From NCBI RefSeq assembly GCF_000359585.1, contig NZ_APMH01000020.1, positions 1 through 64,000 on the forward strand: a DNA stretch of 64,000 nucleotides, read 5' to 3'. The number at the start of each line of letters is the position of its first letter. The stretch's first letter is position 1. The notes under the pieces were generated by a model. The model was not told the DNA's origin, did no database searches, and saw nothing but the letters and a program-made list of their open reading frames with translations. Shown in pieces: positions 8,465 to 16,871 of this stretch. The stretch comes from Clostridium tyrobutyricum DSM 2637 = ATCC 25755 = JCM 11008. Its GTDB lineage: Bacteria; Bacillota; Clostridia; Clostridiales; Clostridiaceae. The position numbers were made by a program, and so were the translations under genes.

Positions 8465-9724
8465 TTATTGCGTTGCATACTTTTTGTATTTTTCATAGTC
8501 GACTTTACTGCATTCTACTGCTATTGATATACCCTCATTTTTATAATCTGTTGATTTTATATTTGCATTATCATTTAAATATGATACTATATCTCCTCTA
8601 TCGTATGGAATTAGCATATTACAATTAACATACTCCCCAAAAACTTTTTTGATAATTGCATCGATAAGTTTATCCATTCCCTGCTTTTTCCTGGCAGATA
8701 TATATTTTTTTCCTTCACTTTGTTCCGGAATTTCAGAATCCTTAAGATCTATTTTGTTGTAACAATAGATAACTGGAATATTTTCCGCACCCAGTTCTTT
8801 TAGCGTATTTTTTGTAACAGCTATTTGTTTTTCATAATTAACATTTGAATAATCCACTACGTGAACAAGCATGTCGGCTTCTGAAACTTCTTCCAGAGTT
8901 GAACGAAAGGCTTTTATGAGATAATGTGGTAATTTACTGATAAAACCTACCGTATCAGTTAACAAAAATGCCTTATTGTCAGGCAGGTCAATTCTTCTTA
9001 CAGAAGTCTCCAGAGTGGCAAATAGCATATTTTTTTCAAATACCTTCTTTTCCATTGATGGATTGAATAAATCTATAAATAAGTTCATAATGGTCGATTT
9101 TCCTGCGTTGGTATATCCCACCAGGGAAATTACAGGTATACCTTCTTTTTTACGTCTCTTTCTTTGATTCTGCCTTTGAGTCACAAGTGTTTCCAGTTCT
9201 TTATCAAGTTTACTAATTCTATCTTCTATCTTTCTACGATCAAGCTCTAATTTTGTCTCTCCTGATCCCCTATTATATAAACCTGATCCCCCTCCCTGAC
9301 GATCCATGGATTCACCAAATCCAATTAGTCGGGGCAGCATATACTGTAATTTTGCAATTTCAACTTGAAGCTGTGCTTCTCTTGTCCTTGCTCTCTTTGC
9401 AAAGATATCCAAAATTACAGAAGTTCGATCTATTATCTTGCAATCTATAGCTTTTTCCAAATTTCGAATTTGGGAAGGTGTAAGTTCATCATCAAAAATA
9501 ACCATATCCACATTTTTTTCATCAACAAGTTTCTGTAATTCCTCCACCTTTCCCTTTCCAAAATATTGAGAAGAATTTATTTTATCCAATCTTTGAGTTA
9601 TTCTATCAATAACTTCAATATTACATGCATCAGCTAGATTATACAATTCCTCCATCAGGTTTTCAAAATCATCCTGGTTGCTTAATTCAACTCCGGCAAT
9701 TATAGCCTTTTCTCTATCTTCCAT
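8465..9724 (-). CDS. hflX: GTPase HflX
   Basis: HflX is a ribosome-associated GTPase that splits or rescues stalled 70S ribosomes under stress. The 419-residue protein has the HflX N-terminal domain, a glycine-rich linker (GGGSGLYNRGSGETKLELDRR) with the adjoining helical region, and a G domain with G1 GYTNAGKST, G3 DTVGF and G4 NKID. ATG 9724 is used because GGAGG lies eight bases before it. The frame is open up to 9811, but the extra stretch contains a strong intrinsic terminator on the same strand and is probably untranslated. The terminator in the leader may separate hflX from an upstream transcript or attenuate it. Confidence 0.95.
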   Translation of the reverse strand: MEDREKAIIAGVELSNQDDFENLMEELYNLADACNIEVIDRITQRLDKINSSQYFGKGKVEELQKLVDEKNVDMVIFDDELTPSQIRNLEKAIDCKIIDRTSVILDIFAKRARTREAQLQVEIAKLQYMLPRLIGFGESMDRQGGGSGLYNRGSGETKLELDRRKIEDRISKLDKELETLVTQRQNQRKRRKKEGIPVISLVGYTNAGKSTIMNLFIDLFNPSMEKKVFEKNMLFATLETSVRRIDLPDNKAFLLTDTVGFISKLPHYLIKAFRSTLEEVSEADMLVHVVDYSNVNYEKQIAVTKNTLKELGAENIPVIYCYNKIDLKDSEIPEQSEGKKYISARKKQGMDKLIDAIIKKVFGEYVNCNMLIPYDRGDIVSYLNDNANIKSTDYKNEGISIAVECSKVDYEKYKKYATQ

Positions 9725-9751
9725 CACATATACCTCCATTTTTATTAAAAT

Positions 9752-9779
9752 AAAAAAAGCACAGGTCTGCTGCCTGTGC
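9752..9779 (-). terminator. Intrinsic terminator in the hflX leader
   Basis: GCACAGG (9759-9765) and CCTGTGC (9773-9779) form a perfect stem with a seven-base loop. On the minus strand it is followed by seven T (9758-9752). It ends 27 bases before the hflX start codon, so it either ends the dedA-side transcript or acts as an attenuator of hflX. Confidence 0.8.
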
Positions 9780-9883
9780 ATGTAATAAACGGAAAATACA
9801 TTATAAAACACACCTGCTCTTATATACTATAAAATAACAGACTACCATTCTTAAAATGCATTTTTATATACTTATAAACATAT

Positions 9884-9970
9884 CTATAATAAGGTTATCT
9901 TAAAAATATACATAAAAATTCCGATTACCCCGCAGGTCAGCAGAGCTATAAACACTATTAAATTAGTCAC
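9884..9970 (-). CDS. Possible small single-TM peptide, perhaps frameshifted
   Basis: Downstream of dedA on the same strand, a GTG-started frame encodes 28 residues that form one membrane helix (NLIVFIALLTCGVIGIFMYIF) with a lysine at its end. No Shine-Dalgarno sequence precedes the GTG. In another frame an ATG at about 10003, with GGAGGG ten bases ahead, gives a basic start MRIKFRFYTL and stops within this region. Joined by a one-base shift, the two would make a typical small membrane protein of about 40 residues. It may be a decayed or frameshifted gene. The family is not recognised. Confidence 0.3.
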   Translation of the reverse strand: MTNLIVFIALLTCGVIGIFMYIFKITLL

Positions 9971-10067
9971 ATAAAGTGTAAAATCGAAATTTAATGCGCA
10001 TTTTCCAGTAACCCTCCATTCTAATTAAAATCAGTTATATAATATCATATATATAATAGTAAATCAA

Positions 10068-10700
10068 TTAATTTATTTCTTCACTATTATTCGCAATAAA
10101 TCTCTTTTTTATGAAAACAGCTCCAAGTATCAAGGCAATTAAAATAAAAAATACAGCTGCTATTATCGAATAGATGTCCACATAGGAAGCAATTGTTTCC
10201 CAGGCATTCCCTGCAAATCTTCCCAAATAAACAAGTACCACGTTCCAAATAAAAGTTCCCGAAATTGTTAAAATCAAAAACGAACTCAATTTCATCTTTG
10301 TAATTCCAGCAGGTATGGATATGAGACTGCGCACAATTGGAACAAATCTACAGAAAAATACTGCCTTATTTCCATGTTCTTCAAACCATTTTTCAGCTTT
10401 TTGGATGTCCTCACTCTTCAAGTGCATTACTTTTCCAAATTTTCCTTGTACTAATTTTTCAAGTCTTTCCGTACTTAAAAATCTTCCAATTGCATATAGC
10501 ACAAGAGCACCTATTACTGATCCAATAGTAGCTACTAAAATAACCAACCATATATTCATACTGCTAAATGTTGTCATAAATCCACCAAAAGTTAGAATTA
10601 CTTCTGATGGTATGGGTGGAAAAATATTTTCAACAGCAATGAGCAAACAGATGCCAATGTAGCCAAACTGTTCAATGACGTTTAAAATAATTTGTTCCAT
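10068..10700 (-). CDS. DedA family membrane protein
   Basis: The 210-residue protein has about five membrane segments and the DedA (SNARE-associated/VTT) signature: ENIFPPIPSEVILTFGGF near residue 25 and FFCRFVPIVRSLISIPAGITKM at about 115, with the key arginines. DedA proteins include undecaprenyl-phosphate flippases that recycle the lipid carrier for wall synthesis, and members with roles in membrane potential. The start follows GGAGGAAG. It is transcribed toward hflX, with a small possible membrane peptide and a terminator in between. Confidence 0.92.
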   Translation of the reverse strand: MEQIILNVIEQFGYIGICLLIAVENIFPPIPSEVILTFGGFMTTFSSMNIWLVILVATIGSVIGALVLYAIGRFLSTERLEKLVQGKFGKVMHLKSEDIQKAEKWFEEHGNKAVFFCRFVPIVRSLISIPAGITKMKLSSFLILTISGTFIWNVVLVYLGRFAGNAWETIASYVDIYSIIAAVFFILIALILGAVFIKKRFIANNSEEIN

Positions 10701-10844
10701 ATCTTCCTCCGGTAAATTAGATTTTAAATTTAATTATTGTGAATATAACACATTTTCTGAATATTGTAAAGTGATAAATTAGTTAGAGCTATAAATATGT
10801 ATAAATATTTCTGTGATTAAAATACTATTTTTAGAGGTGATCCT

Positions 10845-11483
10845 ATGCATATAAAAATGGCAGAACTTTGTAAATTATATACAAGTATTGAAAAACATAT
10901 ACTCCAAGATTCCATTCCCTCAAATTATTTAAATAAAATATATAATTGTTCAATATTCCGTGAATATCCTTTTGATATGCTGTACAAATTAAAAATTACT
11001 GAACAATCAAAAAAATATCATCCAGAAGGAAACGTATGGAATCATACTCTTCTTGTTGTAGATGAAGCCGGTAAAATAAAATCAAAGAGTAAAGATAAAA
11101 AAGTATTCATGTGGTCGGCATTTCTTCACGATATAGGAAAACCTTCTACAACAAAGAAAACAAATGGCAGAATAACGTCATACAATCATGATAAAATTGG
11201 AGCTGAGCTTGCAAAAGAATTTTTATTATTTTTCAAAGAAGATAAGTATTTTATTTGTAATGTCTATAATCTCATAAGATATCATATGCAAATACTCTTT
11301 GTAGCAAACAATCTTCCTTTTGCTGACATAGAGGGAATGAAATACAATACAGATATTCGTGAAATTGCCCTGCTTGGTTTATGTGACCGAATGGGAAGAT
11401 TAAATTCAAACAGATTGGAAGAAAGAAAAAATATTCAAAAATTTCTCCAAAAATGTAAAAAGTATACCTCCAATTTAAAATAA
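10845..11483 (+). CDS. HD-domain hydrolase
   Basis: This 212-residue protein carries an HD metal-dependent phosphohydrolase domain: HTLLVVDEA (first His, about residue 66), AFLHDIGKPSTT (HD pair, about residue 93), then NHDKIGAELA and RYHMQ. The family hydrolyses nucleotides or phosphodiesters, and the substrate here is unknown. The start follows AGAGGTGATCCT. It is monocistronic and convergent with the FlxA-like gene, sharing a terminator. Confidence 0.85.
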   Translation: MHIKMAELCKLYTSIEKHILQDSIPSNYLNKIYNCSIFREYPFDMLYKLKITEQSKKYHPEGNVWNHTLLVVDEAGKIKSKSKDKKVFMWSAFLHDIGKPSTTKKTNGRITSYNHDKIGAELAKEFLLFFKEDKYFICNVYNLIRYHMQILFVANNLPFADIEGMKYNTDIREIALLGLCDRMGRLNSNRLEERKNIQKFLQKCKKYTSNLK

Positions 11484-11497
11484 ATTGAAGGTATACT
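11461..11497. terminator. Bidirectional terminator
   Basis: A 17-base-pair stem with one mismatch (AGTATACCTCCAATTTA against its partner) contains or abuts the stop codons of two convergent genes. Only three bases form the loop. Confidence 0.75.
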
Positions 11498-11823
11498 TAT
11501 GCAAATTCATCAATTATATTTATATTATTAGAATCAGCTTTTTTACTATTATTATCGTTTTTTAATTCTTCTCCTGAAGCTCCAAGAACCTCATTTATAT
11601 TTTGAGATTGTTTTTGCTGAATTTGAGATTTAATATTTTCCAGTTGAGTTTCTAACTGTTGAATTTTAGCCTTCTTTGTTTTTTCATCATCCTTACTGGA
11701 ATTTTCCTGCTGTATTTGTTGTTGTATAGATGTTGCTTGTTTTTCAAGTTGACCTGTATCACTGATATTTAATGATACTCCTATAGTAGACATAGACACA
11801 GAAGAAGTTGAAGAAATACTCAC
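11497..11823 (-). CDS. FlxA-like coiled-coil protein
   Basis: This 108-residue protein has a Ser/Thr-rich start followed by a long Gln/Lys/Glu-rich coiled coil (about residues 25-90) with the pattern QIQQENSSKDDEKTKKAKIQQLETQLENIKSQIQQKQ, as in FlxA-like proteins of Gram-positive bacteria. Their function is unknown. The GTG at 11823 is chosen because GGAGGTG precedes it by six bases. No membrane segment or signal peptide is visible. Confidence 0.75.
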   Translation of the reverse strand: MSISSTSSVSMSTIGVSLNISDTGQLEKQATSIQQQIQQENSSKDDEKTKKAKIQQLETQLENIKSQIQQKQSQNINEVLGASGEELKNDNNSKKADSNNINIIDEFA

Positions 11824-12027
11824 TTTAAACACCTCCATTAAAATTATTTATAATTATTTTAATATATCTATCTTAATATTTTCTTAAAATTATAATTATT
11901 AAACTCTTTATACCAAATAACCAAATAATTATATATATATTCCTCTAATTACCTGGCATACTCTTTTCTATATTGCACAAGCTTTAATTGTAAGTAGTAA
12001 AACATACTATAAAAAGGAGTGTGTATT

Positions 12028-12228
12028 ATGTCATATAACAATAGTAACAAATTAGTAATACCTGAGGCTAAGGAAAAATTAAACCAATTCAAAATGGAAT
12101 CTGCTTCAGAGGTTGGAGTAAATTTAAAACAAGGATATAATGGAGATTTGACTTCAAGAGAAGCTGGATCCGTCGGCGGACAGATGGTAAAGAAAATGGT
12201 TCAGGCCTATGAACAGGGATTAAAGTAA
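12028..12228 (+). CDS. Alpha/beta-type small acid-soluble spore protein
   Basis: Alpha/beta SASPs coat DNA in the dormant spore and protect it from UV and heat. The 66-residue protein has the family motifs: LVIPEAKEKLNQFKMESASEVG, with the GPR protease-site context in FKMESASEVG, and AGSVGGQMVKKMVQAYEQGL at the C-terminus. The start has AAAGGAG eight bases ahead. It is monocistronic with a strong terminator and is expected to be sigma-G driven. A second SASP gene lies at 21292. Confidence 0.96.
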   Translation: MSYNNSNKLVIPEAKEKLNQFKMESASEVGVNLKQGYNGDLTSREAGSVGGQMVKKMVQAYEQGLK

Positions 12229-12244
12229 TATAAAAAAATATAAA

Positions 12245-12284
12245 AAGAAGCTTTTTCAAAATAAAATTTTGAAAAAGCTTCTTT
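12245..12284. terminator. Terminator between the SASP gene and the flavodiiron gene
   Basis: A stem of about 19 base pairs (AAAGAAGCTTTTTCAAAAT and its complement) with a three-base loop is followed by a T run. It can serve both convergent genes. Confidence 0.9.
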
Positions 12285-12314
12285 TTTATAACTAATTTTT
12301 TTAACTTTTCTAAA

Positions 12315-13514
12315 CTACTTCATTGAATTTATGATATTATCTGAAAGTTCATTCATTAAATTAATATCGCTTTCTTTCATACTGGAACGTATTGACACTT
12401 CCTTATCTAAAATAGTCATATTCTTCATTTCACCTACAAGTTCACGCATGAGTTTACCTGATTGAGGTGCCCATGAACCATTTTCTAAAATAGCAATAGT
12501 ACGATTTTGAAGATTTAATGCCTTCATGTCCATTATATAACTGAGCATTGGAGGATAAATCTTCATATTATAGGTTACACAAGCAAGAACTACATGACTG
12601 TATCTAAATGTTTCCGCAATCAAATGGGATAGATGAGTTTTGGAAACATCATACATGACTACATTATTCATTCCCTTTTCCACTAATCTCGTTGCCAAAT
12701 TGTTGGCAGCAGATTCTGTATTACCATACATTGATCCATAAACTATCATTACACCTTTTTCTTCTGGTTCATAACTACTCCACTTGTCATACTTTTCAAG
12801 ATAATATCCCAAATTATTGCGCCATACCAATCCATGAAGTGGACAAATAGTTTTAATATCCAATTTACTTGCTTTCTTTAAAAGGGCTTGTACATTAGGT
12901 CCATACTTGCCTACAATGTTTGTATAATACCTTCTAGCATCTGCAATCCAGTCACGGTCAAAATTTACTTCATCATTAAATAGTTTGCCATCTAATGCAC
13001 CAAAGGAACCAAATGCATCAGCGGAAAATAATACACCATTTGTAGTATCATATGTAACCATGACTTCAGGCCAATGTACCATTGGAGCAGTTATAAATTC
13101 AACATTATGTTTTCCAAATGACTTAGTATCGCCCTCTTTGACTTCTATAACTTTTCCATCTATATGAAATCCAAACTGTTTCATAAACACAGCAGCCTTT
13201 TTAGTACATATAATCTTTACACCCGGATAACGAAGCATAATCTCTTCAAGAGATGCAGCATGATCTGGTTCCACATGATTTATTACCATATAATCTAAAG
13301 TTCTGCCATTTAAAACTGCCTTGATATTTTCAAGGAACTGACGGCAAATCGCCCAATCTGCTGTATCAAAAAGTACAGTTTTCTCATCTAAAAGTATATA
13401 AGAATTATAGGAAATGCCTTTTGGAAGTGGATGCATATTTTCAAATAAAGCAAGGCGATGGTCATTTCCTCCGACCCAATAAAGATCTTCATCTACTTTT
13501 CTAACACAATACAT
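12315..13514 (-). CDS. fprA: A-type flavodiiron protein (FprA)
   Basis: Flavodiiron proteins reduce oxygen or nitric oxide in anaerobes. The 399-residue protein has an N-terminal metallo-beta-lactamase-like diiron domain with NHVEPDHAAS (about residue 80), a histidine in APMVHWPEVM, the bridging Asp in FSADAFG and the His in CPLHGLVWR. A flavodoxin domain follows with the FMN loop YGSMYGNTES near residue 260. There is no C-terminal rubredoxin domain, so this is the two-domain class A form. AGGAGG lies seven bases upstream of the start. A long interrupted inverted repeat lies about 90-140 bases upstream. Confidence 0.96.
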   Translation of the reverse strand: MYCVRKVDEDLYWVGGNDHRLALFENMHPLPKGISYNSYILLDEKTVLFDTADWAICRQFLENIKAVLNGRTLDYMVINHVEPDHAASLEEIMLRYPGVKIICTKKAAVFMKQFGFHIDGKVIEVKEGDTKSFGKHNVEFITAPMVHWPEVMVTYDTTNGVLFSADAFGSFGALDGKLFNDEVNFDRDWIADARRYYTNIVGKYGPNVQALLKKASKLDIKTICPLHGLVWRNNLGYYLEKYDKWSSYEPEEKGVMIVYGSMYGNTESAANNLATRLVEKGMNNVVMYDVSKTHLSHLIAETFRYSHVVLACVTYNMKIYPPMLSYIMDMKALNLQNRTIAILENGSWAPQSGKLMRELVGEMKNMTILDKEVSIRSSMKESDINLMNELSDNIINSMK

Positions 13515-13605
13515 ATATTTAATCCTCCTACTAGTTATTATAAGTTATAAATTTAAATCATGTTATTATTTTAACACATATTGAGCAAATAAAATTTTAA
13601 ATTTG

Positions 13606-13655
13606 TGTCCGCATTTTTTCAAACAAATACAAAATGTTTGCTTAATGTACGGACA
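13606..13655. repeat. Nested inverted repeat upstream of the flavodiiron gene
   Basis: Outer arms TGTCCG and CGGACA and inner arms CAAAC and GTTTG form a 50-base, nearly palindromic element between the aldo/keto reductase and the flavodiiron gene. It could be the terminator of the former (no clear T run follows on the minus strand) or an operator for the latter. Confidence 0.5.
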
Positions 13656-13714
13656 TTTTATCGTATATATATATTATACATAATTTTAAAATAAATTACA
13701 CTTATCTCAAACAA

Positions 13715-14557
13715 TTAAAACTCTTCATATACAGCTGGATCCTGATTATTAGTTCTTCCTGACTTACATGTCAGTTTACAAATATTTTTCATTTCTACAT
13801 CAGACAATTCAAAATCAAATATATTTAAATTGTCACTCTGGTGCTGCTTTGAAGTTGCCTTTGGAATCGGAATTGCTCCAAGCTGTATGTGCCAGCGTAA
13901 AATAATTTGTGAAATTGTCTTCTTATGCACTTTGGCTATTTCACCAATTCTTTCCTCCTTAAGTATACTGTTAGCTCTTCCAAGGGGACTCCATGATTGT
14001 GTTACAATATTATGTTCTTTATTCCATTTACGCTGTTTTTCCTGATTAAAATATGGATGAAGCTCTATCTGGTTTATACTTGGTGTCACACCTGTTTCCT
14101 TTATTAACCTTTCTATATGTTCAGGCAGGAAGTTACAGACCCCTATTGATCTTATGAAACCTCTCTTTTTTGACTCTATCAAAGCCTGCCATGCTTCAAC
14201 ATACAAATCAACCCTTGGATTTGGCCAGTGAATCAGGTATAAATCATAATAATCAAGTCCCGCTCTAAAAAGTGACTCCTGAACAGTTACAATTGCCTCT
14301 TTATATGAATGATGACGTCCTGGCAATTTTGAAGTGATTAAAAGTTCATCTCGCGATACAGGACTCTGTTTAACAGCTTGACCTACTGCTCCCTCATTTT
14401 CATAGTTGAATGCAGAATCAATTAATCTATATCCAATGTCAATTGCCTCTTTTATGGCATTTGCTCCATCCATACCATTTAACTTATAGGTTCCGAAACC
14501 AATAGAAGGTACTCTAAGTCCATCATTTAATTCTATTTCCATAACTTTATCCTGCAT
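13715..14557 (-). CDS. Aldo/keto reductase
   Basis: The 280-residue NADPH-dependent oxidoreductase of the AKR superfamily has the catalytic tetrad Asp and Tyr in DSAFNYENEGAVG, Lys in LLITSKLPG and His in LYLIHWPNP. It also has the family signature IGVCNFLPEHIERL and the NADP-binding IPIPKATSKQHQSDNL. Length is normal. The ATG at 14557 has AGGGAGAGTG six bases upstream. It is similar to the 2,5-diketo-gluconate or prostaglandin F synthase type AKRs of Firmicutes; the substrate is unknown. It lies alone between the flavodiiron and zinc transporter genes. Confidence 0.92.
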   Translation of the reverse strand: MQDKVMEIELNDGLRVPSIGFGTYKLNGMDGANAIKEAIDIGYRLIDSAFNYENEGAVGQAVKQSPVSRDELLITSKLPGRHHSYKEAIVTVQESLFRAGLDYYDLYLIHWPNPRVDLYVEAWQALIESKKRGFIRSIGVCNFLPEHIERLIKETGVTPSINQIELHPYFNQEKQRKWNKEHNIVTQSWSPLGRANSILKEERIGEIAKVHKKTISQIILRWHIQLGAIPIPKATSKQHQSDNLNIFDFELSDVEMKNICKLTCKSGRTNNQDPAVYEEF

Positions 14558-14637
14558 AGTAAACACTCTCCCTGTTTTTATCATAATTTTACAGATATTA
14601 TACTTCTTTTAATAGGAAAAGTCACTAATTAAAATAG

Positions 14638-15441
14638 TTAAATAAACAACAATAAACTTACAGCCATAACTGCCATCCCAACCATTAATCCATATATAGA
14701 TAGATGGTGTTCTCCATATTTTTGAGCAGATGGAAGTAATTCATCTATGGATATAAATACCATTATGCCAGCCACTGCTGCAAAGAGTATGCCAAATGTT
14801 AAATCACTTATGAAAGGCATTAATATCAGATAGCCAATAAGTGCGCCTAATGGTTCCGACAATCCAGATAGAAAGGAATATATAAATGCTTTTTTTCTGT
14901 TTCCTGTAGCAAAATATACTGGTACAGACACTGCTATTCCTTCAGGTATATTGTGAATTGCTATGGCAACTCCAATTGGGATAGCTATTGTTGGTTCCTT
15001 CAGTGCTGCAGTAAAGGTAGCCAATCCTTCTGGAAAATTATGAATTGCTATGGCCAATGCTGTAAATGTTCCCATTCTCAATAAATTAATGTCAGGATTA
15101 TTTTTATTTTCATCTATATCTTCTATTTTACGAAGTTCATGAGGATTTTCATAGCTCGGAATAATTTTATCAATTATTGCGATTAAAATCATACCTGCAA
15201 AAAATGAAAATACAGTAACCCATGAACCCATTTTAATTCCCAATTCACCTATAAGGGAATCTTTAGCTTTAAAGAATATTTCAATCATAGATACATATAT
15301 CATTACACCTGCAGAAAATCCGAGACTTACTGCTAAAAACCTTGTATTGGTTTTTCTAGTAAAAAAAGCTAAGGTACTGCCAATTCCCGTAGATAGGCCC
15401 GCAAAAAGAGTTAATAAAAATGCCATAATCAAATTATTCAT
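14638..15441 (-). CDS. zupT: ZIP family zinc transporter (ZupT-like)
   Basis: The 267-residue membrane protein has eight predicted helices. The two metal-binding helices carry HNFPEGLATF and HNIPEGIAVS, the M1 and M2 sites of ZupT/ZIP transporters, which import zinc and other divalent metals. A hydrophilic loop rich in Asp, Glu and Asn (IDENKNNPD) precedes them. The start follows GGAGG. No zinc-regulator gene is adjacent. Confidence 0.93.
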   Translation of the reverse strand: MNNLIMAFLLTLFAGLSTGIGSTLAFFTRKTNTRFLAVSLGFSAGVMIYVSMIEIFFKAKDSLIGELGIKMGSWVTVFSFFAGMILIAIIDKIIPSYENPHELRKIEDIDENKNNPDINLLRMGTFTALAIAIHNFPEGLATFTAALKEPTIAIPIGVAIAIHNIPEGIAVSVPVYFATGNRKKAFIYSFLSGLSEPLGALIGYLILMPFISDLTFGILFAAVAGIMVFISIDELLPSAQKYGEHHLSIYGLMVGMAVMAVSLLLFI

Positions 15442-15462
15442 ATCAAACCTCCGAAACGTCCA

Positions 15463-15879
15463 CTAATCCTGCTCCTTAAAAGCAAAAAATCTTTGTCCAA
15501 AATAGTTGAGTGAAGTAAATAATATCATGCCTACAAACATAGATACATTATCTTGTATTTTAGTACCCGCTGCACTTAAAAAACTCCTAACTAACGGTTT
15601 TGCAACTCCATATGAGATTAAATAGCATACCAAAATGTTAACAATAAATTTAACCACTATCTTAACTGACTTTTCTCTATTCTGAAATGTCCAGTATTTA
15701 TTGAGAATATAGCTTAATATACTAGCCAATATATAATTTGCTGATGATGAAATCCAGTAGTTCAATCCTAATAAATTATAAAAGCTGAACATAATAAATG
15801 TACCAACTAAAGTGTTGATTATACCAACTATTAGAAATTTAAGCGTTTTAATATCAACTATATTTTTTAATCTATTCAT
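15463..15879 (-). CDS. GtrA family membrane protein
   Basis: This 138-residue protein with four membrane helices matches the GtrA family, proposed flippases for polyprenyl-phosphate-linked sugars. Typical stretches are FLIVGIINTLVGTFIMFSFY and ILNKYWTFQNREKS. Its ATG follows directly on the stop codon of the upstream glycosyltransferase (TAGATG), indicating translational coupling. It completes a GtrA/GtrB/membrane protein trio. Confidence 0.93.
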   Translation of the reverse strand: MNRLKNIVDIKTLKFLIVGIINTLVGTFIMFSFYNLLGLNYWISSSANYILASILSYILNKYWTFQNREKSVKIVVKFIVNILVCYLISYGVAKPLVRSFLSAAGTKIQDNVSMFVGMILFTSLNYFGQRFFAFKEQD

Positions 15880-16851
15880 CTAGCTATTCTCCGCTTCAGA
15901 ATTTTTCTTTTGATCTGTATTCTTTTCCTTTATTATATAAAGAGGTCTATGCTTCGCTTCTAAATATGTCTTGGCTAAATACTCACCAATAACCCCTATA
16001 CATAATAACTGAATTCCACTTGTCAAGAGAATTACACAGACCAACGACGGCCATCCACTGGTGGAATCTCCAAAATATAAAGTTCTAACAATAATCAATA
16101 CAATAAAAACAATAGCAATGCCAAATAAAATAATACCTAAAACAGAAGCCAATGCTAATGGAGCAGTTGAAAAAGCCACTATGCTCTCAATAGAATACAA
16201 AAACAATTTCCAAAAAGACCATTTAGTTTCTCCAGCTACACGTTCAATATTTTCATATTCCAGCCATTTTGTTTCAAAACCAACCCAGCTAAAAATACCT
16301 TTGGTAAAACGGTTATATTCTGTAATAGACAGTACAGCATCAACCATTTGTCTCTTCATTAGTCTAAAATCTCTAGCACCATCTACTATTTGAGTTTTTG
16401 ATAGTTTATTAATCAATTTATAATATAATCGTGCAAACAAACTTCTAATAGGTGGTTCACCTTTCCTTGTAACACGCCTGGTAGCTACAGAATCATAATA
16501 TCCACTCTTTAAAGTTTCATACATTTCCTTTAACAAAACAGGTGGATCTTGTAAATCCACATCCATAATTGCAATATAATCTCCTTTACTTTCCTTAAGT
16601 CCAGCATACATAGCTGCTTCCTTACCAAAATTTCTTGATAATAAAATATATTTGACACGATCATCTTGAATTGCCAACTGTTTCATTTCCTTTGCAGACT
16701 TATCTCTGCTACCATCATTTATATATATAATTTCATAATCTATATTGGGTATTGTATTCAGTTTTTTTACTATTTCACCATAAAATATTGGAATTGCCTC
16801 TTCCTCGTTATAACATGGCACTACAATAGATATACTATCCTGTTGTTTCAT
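15880..16851 (-). CDS. GtrB-type polyprenyl-phosphate glycosyltransferase (GT2)
   Basis: The 323-residue protein transfers a sugar from a nucleotide donor to polyprenyl phosphate. The GT-A domain has VVPCYNEEEAIPIFY, YINDGSRDKS, the DxD-type MDVDLQDPP, and a QxxRW-like region lacking the processive motif. Two C-terminal membrane helices lie at about residues 232-258 and 267-290, typical of GtrB/DPM-like enzymes. The gene is second in an operon, after a large membrane protein, and coupled to gtrA. Confidence 0.93.
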   Translation of the reverse strand: MKQQDSISIVVPCYNEEEAIPIFYGEIVKKLNTIPNIDYEIIYINDGSRDKSAKEMKQLAIQDDRVKYILLSRNFGKEAAMYAGLKESKGDYIAIMDVDLQDPPVLLKEMYETLKSGYYDSVATRRVTRKGEPPIRSLFARLYYKLINKLSKTQIVDGARDFRLMKRQMVDAVLSITEYNRFTKGIFSWVGFETKWLEYENIERVAGETKWSFWKLFLYSIESIVAFSTAPLALASVLGIILFGIAIVFIVLIIVRTLYFGDSTSGWPSLVCVILLTSGIQLLCIGVIGEYLAKTYLEAKHRPLYIIKEKNTDQKKNSEAENS

Positions 16852-16871
16852 TTTATACTCCTTATATATTT

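Noticed and set aside
9725-9811. N-terminal extension of HflX
   Set aside because: The extension would have to be read through a strong intrinsic terminator, has no ribosome site, and is absent from the family start; GGAGG lies at correct spacing before ATG 9724.
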